From Frigidibacter sp. SD6-1 (lineage in GTDB: Bacteria > Pseudomonadota > Alphaproteobacteria > Rhodobacterales > Rhodobacteraceae): a DNA stretch of 64,000 bases. The notes under the pieces were generated by a model, which ran no database searches, was not told the DNA's origin, and saw only the letters and a program-made list of their open reading frames with translations. The translations under genes were made by a program, and so were the position numbers. Shown piece after piece: positions 60,319 through 64,000 of this stretch (position 1 is its first letter; every line of letters starts with the position of its first letter). The stretch covers positions 124,001 through 188,000 of the forward strand of contig NZ_JARJNR010000003.1 in the NCBI RefSeq assembly GCF_030143255.1. Direction: 5' to 3'.

Positions 60319-62871
60319 TCAGCGCGACGTCGCTGTCGCTGCGCCCGATGCGGAAAGAAGCGCAGCGAGCGAGGCGCGCAGCTTGCCGCTCTCGGTCAAG
60401 AGCGATTTGCTGCCCGCAAGCGTCGTGCCCGCCTCCGCCAGGCCGGGCAGGGTTTCGTCCGGTCGCGGCGCGGCTGGGTCGGCCCCGAGCAGCGCTGCCA
60501 TTTCGCTGAAACCTGCATCCGTGCCCGCGCGCGCCAGATCGCCGCCGCGCCAGGCCGCGCCGGCCGCCGCCGCGGTTTCGCCCAGCGCCGCATAGAGATC
60601 GGCCGCCGCCGCATGATCGCCGAGCGCGTCGAGGGCTTCCGCCCGCAGCGCCTGCGCCTCTGGCAGATCGAGCCCGCCGGTCATGGCGATCACTTCCTCG
60701 TAGCGGAAGGCCTGCGCCGCCGCGTGCGCGAGTACCAGCCGCGCCTCGTCACCCGTGCGCAGTGTCGGCGGAAGCAGAAGAAGCGCTTCCTCGTATAGGC
60801 CGAGCCCGCCGAGCCGTTCGGCCAGCCGCAGCCGCACTTCGGCGTCGGCATCGGCCGGAAGGAGGGGCTTGCGGGCAAAATATTCGCCGAGGAACGCAGC
60901 ATCATCGAGGTCGGCGGCAAGCGCGGCGAACAATGTCAGTGCAGTCTTGCGCGCAGCGTCGGCAGGGGCGTCCCGGCTCCAGTCCGCGAAGCGCTCGAAG
61001 GCGCGCGGCAGATCGCCGGATGCGGCCCGTGCCTCGATCTCAAGTGCTGCGAGCGCATCCGCGCCCTTGCCGTTCCGGCGTTCGAAGGCGAGCGCGGCCA
61101 GATCCGCCACCTCCGACGCGGGCACCGTCTCGCCCTTGAGCAAGCGCTGCTCGACCGACAGGATCAGGGCCTTCGCCGCAAGATCGTCCGAGCCCTGCGC
61201 CAGAGCGGTCAGCTTCTCGTGGGCATCGGTTTCGCCTTGGCTCAGCGCGATTTCCGCCTCGATCATCCTAAGCGGCCGGTCGTGATCGTCCGACTTGCGG
61301 GCAACTGCATTGCGCACGGTCTTGGCGGCGTCGAGCGCGCCCGCCGCGATCAGCCGGTTCGAAAGCCGCGGCCCGAGCGCGAGGCGCAGGGGCGCGGGCA
61401 GGCCGGAAAAGCCCCGGATGAGCGCAGGCAGGTTCGCGACCGGCGGGGTCGCCGCGTCTGGCGCCGACAGGAAGGCCCAGAGCGCGGCTGAAGTCTCGCA
61501 CTGACCATAGGGCGCGAAGGCGCCGGGCGGCGGCGGCGCGCGATCGTCGATCATGTAGCTCATGTCGATGAGAAGCGGCGCCCCTTCCGCCTGCAGGCCG
61601 AAGCCGTTCATGACCGACCGTGCCTCCGCCCCCATGCCGAAATACAGGTAGAGCCGCGCGAGGCGCAGGACGGCCGCCTCATCCGGCCGGTCAAACTCGC
61701 CGGTCAGGCCGCCCCGTGCCTCGGCCAGCTGCAGCGGCACCGCCCGGTCGTCGCCCCAGTGGCGCAGGTCGATCAGCGCCTCATCGGGGCAGGCGAGCCC
61801 GTCCTCGGTCACACTGACCGCGCGCGGATTGTCGCGGGCGTCGCGGTCCATCGAGGTTTCGGCATGGAAGGCGATGTGATCGTCCGCCGTCGGCGGGTCC
61901 GCGGGCATGTCCTTTTGTTCCGGAGCCTCCTGGTGATCGGTCTTCTCGGCGCTCATGTGCGGGTCGGCGAATTTGTCTACTGCCGCTTCGGCGAGCCCCT
62001 GGGACGCCGCGCGTGCGACCTGTTCGCGCAGAGCTTCCTCCAACGCCAGCACCTCGGGTGACGGTACGGGCAGCGCAAGCGTGCCGAAGCCCGGCGTCGG
62101 CAGGCTAAGCGGCAGATCGGGCGGCAGATCGGGCGGCAGGTCGGTGGCCGGACGACCCGGATCGTCCCCATCACCGGCTGCGGGCGATGCGGCGGCCTTC
62201 TCACGGCCCATATCGTGATCGGCGCCGCTCGTCGCGATTTCGATTTCGGGGTCTTGCGGCGTTTCGGGTGCGGCCTCTGCCATGCCCTCCTGACTGGTCC
62301 CGGGCTCCAGAACATCGCGCCAATAGATAGGCAGGCTGGCAGCGCTGTTGGTTTCCGGGCGGTAGCTCAAAGTCGCCGCAAGCCCGGGCGCGGCGGCGGG
62401 CGGGGCAGAGACCGGATGGGGCAGGGGGACTGCCGGTTTCTTTCCGGCCTCGACGCCCGCGACTTCCGTGGCAATTGGCTTTTCAAAAGGCGATTCCTCG
62501 GGCGCGGTGCCGCGCCGCATGTCGATGATCAGGAGGCCGCCGCCTTCCTGCGCCAGCAGGGCGAAGGTGCCCGAGGCAAGCGCGAGCCGCAGTTCGCCGG
62601 CCCCTGCCGACAGGCCCGTCAGCCGGGTGCGCGGCACGCGCTCGAACACACGCCCGATGTCGAAGCCAAGCGCCGGATCCTCGACCCTGAGGAGGTAGCC
62701 ATCCTCCGTCCGCCCGAACTGCCATTGCCTGTCGCCGCCCAGATCGACGACAAGGCGGGTGAAATCGCCATGCTCGCCCGAGCGTACCGTCACGGTCTCT
62801 GCCAGCGTCGCCGCCGGCAAGCAGAGCCCGGCGAAGAGCAGAAGCAACAGACGGGCGGCAGGCGTCATCAT
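60319..62871 (-). CDS. Large periplasmic protein of the flagellar operon (MotC-like position)
   Basis: An 850-aa exported protein (signal about 1-24; start at 62871 or the next Met). An N-terminal beta-rich domain (about 25-125: HGDFTRLVVDLGGDRQWQFG, AMIN-like) is followed by a long Pro/Asp-rich disordered stretch (about 125-340) and a C-terminal alpha-helical repeat region (about 420-830) rich in Ala/Leu/Glu, TPR-like. It overlaps motA. I do not recognise a named family; location suggests a periplasmic stator or motor component like MotC, but this is positional inference. Confidence 0.75.
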   Translation of the reverse strand: MMTPAARLLLLLFAGLCLPAATLAETVTVRSGEHGDFTRLVVDLGGDRQWQFGRTEDGYLLRVEDPALGFDIGRVFERVPRTRLTGLSAGAGELRLALASGTFALLAQEGGGLLIIDMRRGTAPEESPFEKPIATEVAGVEAGKKPAVPLPHPVSAPPAAAPGLAATLSYRPETNSAASLPIYWRDVLEPGTSQEGMAEAAPETPQDPEIEIATSGADHDMGREKAAASPAAGDGDDPGRPATDLPPDLPPDLPLSLPTPGFGTLALPVPSPEVLALEEALREQVARAASQGLAEAAVDKFADPHMSAEKTDHQEAPEQKDMPADPPTADDHIAFHAETSMDRDARDNPRAVSVTEDGLACPDEALIDLRHWGDDRAVPLQLAEARGGLTGEFDRPDEAAVLRLARLYLYFGMGAEARSVMNGFGLQAEGAPLLIDMSYMIDDRAPPPPGAFAPYGQCETSAALWAFLSAPDAATPPVANLPALIRGFSGLPAPLRLALGPRLSNRLIAAGALDAAKTVRNAVARKSDDHDRPLRMIEAEIALSQGETDAHEKLTALAQGSDDLAAKALILSVEQRLLKGETVPASEVADLAALAFERRNGKGADALAALEIEARAASGDLPRAFERFADWSRDAPADAARKTALTLFAALAADLDDAAFLGEYFARKPLLPADADAEVRLRLAERLGGLGLYEEALLLLPPTLRTGDEARLVLAHAAAQAFRYEEVIAMTGGLDLPEAQALRAEALDALGDHAAAADLYAALGETAAAAGAAWRGGDLARAGTDAGFSEMAALLGADPAAPRPDETLPGLAEAGTTLAGSKSLLTESGKLRASLAALLSASGAATATSR

Positions 62872-63737
62872 GCCGCATCCGCCTTCAGCGCCTTCAGTGT
62901 TTCCTCCAGGTCCGAGAAGCTCGGGCGGACATGATGGGGCGCGTTCTGACGGCCGACCTCGATGCAGATGTTCGGTGGATGGCGGTGGAGGTTCGCCACC
63001 AGCACCTCGCGGATCAGCTTCATGAAATGCGCGTCCTCCTCGACCACTGCCTTCACCTTGGCCGCGAAGGGGCCGACGAGCCCGTAGGCCATGAAGACGC
63101 CGAGAAAGGTTCCCACAAGCGCCGAACCGATCATGCCGCCGAGGATCTCGGGCGGCTGGTCGATCGAGCCCATGGTCTTGATCACGCCGAGAACGGCGGC
63201 GACGATGCCGAGCGCGGGCATGCCGTCGGCGATCGACTGCAGCGCATGGCTTGAATGCATCGCATGGTGATGGTTGGCCTCAAGCTGCTTTTCCAGCACC
63301 TCCTCGACCTGGTGGGGATCGTCATAGTTCATCGAGGCGGCGCGCATCGTGTCGCAGATCAGGTCCACCACCCCATGGTCATGCGCGATCTTGGGATATT
63401 TGCCGAAGATCGAGCTTTCATGCGGGTTCTCGATATGCTCCTCGAGCCCGACGGGGTTCGATTTGGCCAGCCGGATCAGCTCGAACAGCAGGCACAGCAG
63501 GTCGCGGTAGTCGGGGGCCTTCCATTTCGGTCCCTTGAAGACCTTGCCCACATCCTTCATCGTCTGCTTGATCGCAGCGCCATCATTGGCCACCACGAAG
63601 GCGCCGGCCGCCGCGCCGCCGATCATGATCATTTCCCAGGGCAGCGCCTCGAGCACGATGCCGAGCTTGCCGCCGTGCAGCGTGTAGCCGCCGAACACCA
63701 TCACGAAGATGATGACGATGCCAATGATGCCGACCAT
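62868..63737 (-). CDS. motA: Flagellar motor stator protein MotA
   Basis: A 289-aa stator subunit with four membrane helices (about 1-50 and 165-230). Hallmarks include GGYTLHGGKLGIVLEALPWEMIMIGGAAAGAF, the cytoplasmic loop with LRRAMEE-like EEVLEKQLEANHH, and the C-terminal PALGIVAAVLGVIKTMGSI. MotB is not in the window. The ATG has GGTAGG upstream and the stop overlaps the next gene. Confidence 0.94.
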   Translation of the reverse strand: MVGIIGIVIIFVMVFGGYTLHGGKLGIVLEALPWEMIMIGGAAAGAFVVANDGAAIKQTMKDVGKVFKGPKWKAPDYRDLLCLLFELIRLAKSNPVGLEEHIENPHESSIFGKYPKIAHDHGVVDLICDTMRAASMNYDDPHQVEEVLEKQLEANHHHAMHSSHALQSIADGMPALGIVAAVLGVIKTMGSIDQPPEILGGMIGSALVGTFLGVFMAYGLVGPFAAKVKAVVEEDAHFMKLIREVLVANLHRHPPNICIEVGRQNAPHHVRPSFSDLEETLKALKADAA

Positions 63738-63805
63738 TACCTACCATCCCGAACCCGGTTCCCGCCCCAGCCTGCGGGGGGCGGGTTAAGATTCCGTCTT
63801 CCGCT

Positions 63806-64000
63806 TCAGCTTTTCGGCGCGGTTGCGTTGCGGCCCGCCAGCATCAGGCTGATCGTATAGGCCTTCGACGGTTCGATCCCGGCCAGCACGGCCGCGGCGG
63901 CTGCGGGCTGCATCTGGGCAAGGAAGCCCGCCGCGAAGTCCGGGTCCATCTCTGAGAAAAGCTTCGCCGCATCCTTGGGCTTCATCGTCTCGTACATGGC
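63806..64000 (-). CDS. MotE-like flagellar protein, MgtE-N-type C-terminus (partial)
   Basis: The gene is cut by the right edge; only the last 64 residues are visible and the true start lies outside. The fragment (MYETMKPKDAAKLFSEMDPD and following PAAAAAVLAGIEPSKAYTISLM) resembles the MgtE N-terminal helical repeat found in MotE-type proteins, chaperones of periplasmic motility proteins in alphaproteobacteria. It ends 68 bases before motA, with a GC-rich hairpin (CCCGCCCC/GGGGCGGG) between. Confidence 0.7.
   Translation of the reverse strand, partial: AMYETMKPKDAAKLFSEMDPDFAAGFLAQMQPAAAAAVLAGIEPSKAYTISLMLAGRNATAPKS

Noticed and set aside
1-64000. tRNA, rRNA, CRISPR arrays, transposases or prophage genes
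   Set aside because: I scanned the gaps for cloverleaf-like sequence, regularly spaced repeats and transposase frames and saw none. The repeats present are short intergenic hairpins.

Overview
The window is a GC-rich stretch (roughly 65-70 % by eye) that looks like the chromosome of a Rhodobacterales / Rhodobacteraceae-type alphaproteobacterium. The signs are the rimP-nusA-ylxR-infB order, argJ next to mutT, a CtrA/Fla2-style flagellar export cluster, GcvT-fused dimethylglycine-dehydrogenase-like genes beside an MttB-like methyltransferase, an ECF41 sigma factor, dense ATGA stop/start overlaps and very short intergenic gaps. I found no rRNA, tRNA, CRISPR array, transposase or phage gene.

1-8.9 kb: the 3' end of a parvulin isomerase, argJ, mutT, a 45-aa protein, then the convergent transcription/translation operon rimP-nusA-ylxR-infB (minus strand). 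That operon has a recognisable promoter and an intrinsic terminator inside its leader. 8.9-15.1 kb: pip, ubiG, a MarR regulator overlapping a nitrilase-family amidase, grxC, comF, an NDUFAF5-like methyltransferase relative and hemH. 15.1-19.2 kb: two paralogous 60-aa secreted/membrane peptides, two YkuD L,D-transpeptidases, a CAP-domain lipoprotein and a TrmA/RlmD-type RNA methyltransferase. 19.2-32.2 kb: two half-size ABC exporters (probable heterodimer), a LysE-type exporter, an hslO / CoA-pyrophosphatase / CCA-transferase operon, a second Nudix gene, a response regulator-PP2C protein divergent from an Hpt protein, ilvA, and a three-gene ECF41 sigma-factor module with a matching promoter.

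32.1-42.8 kb is the metabolic centre. A LysR regulator is divergent from an operon of two 814-aa FAD/GcvT demethylase-type dehydrogenases, a headless MDR-type protein, a non-pyrrolysine MttB-family methyltransferase, an aldehyde dehydrogenase and a 3-hydroxyisobutyrate-dehydrogenase-like enzyme. No corrinoid protein is nearby. I see a LysR-type palindrome (T-N11-A) centred about 65 bases upstream of the predicted transcription start. The likely role is oxidative, folate-coupled demethylation of a methylated amine whose identity I cannot read from sequence.

42.9-48.5 kb: an ECF sigma factor, a membrane anti-sigma factor and a secreted subtilisin-like protease as overlapping genes, then a structured non-coding region, a vanadium-haloperoxidase-like PAP2 protein with an altered active site, and an FG-GAP/ASPIC secreted protein. 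48.6-54.9 kb: a YnjD-YnjC-YnjB transporter with a YnjF-like CDP-alcohol phosphatidyltransferase and a fused TVP38-flavoprotein disulfide reductase; the set recalls the E. coli ydjXYZ-ynjABCDEF region. 55.1-64 kb: a minus-strand flagellar operon (MotE-like, MotA, a large periplasmic protein, an SltF-like lytic transglycosylase, FlhA, FliR, FlhB and a FliJ-like coiled coil).

Several families of dispersed intergenic hairpin repeats punctuate the window. Four share a hairpin followed by a TATTTGGACCAAGATGAAG-like tail.
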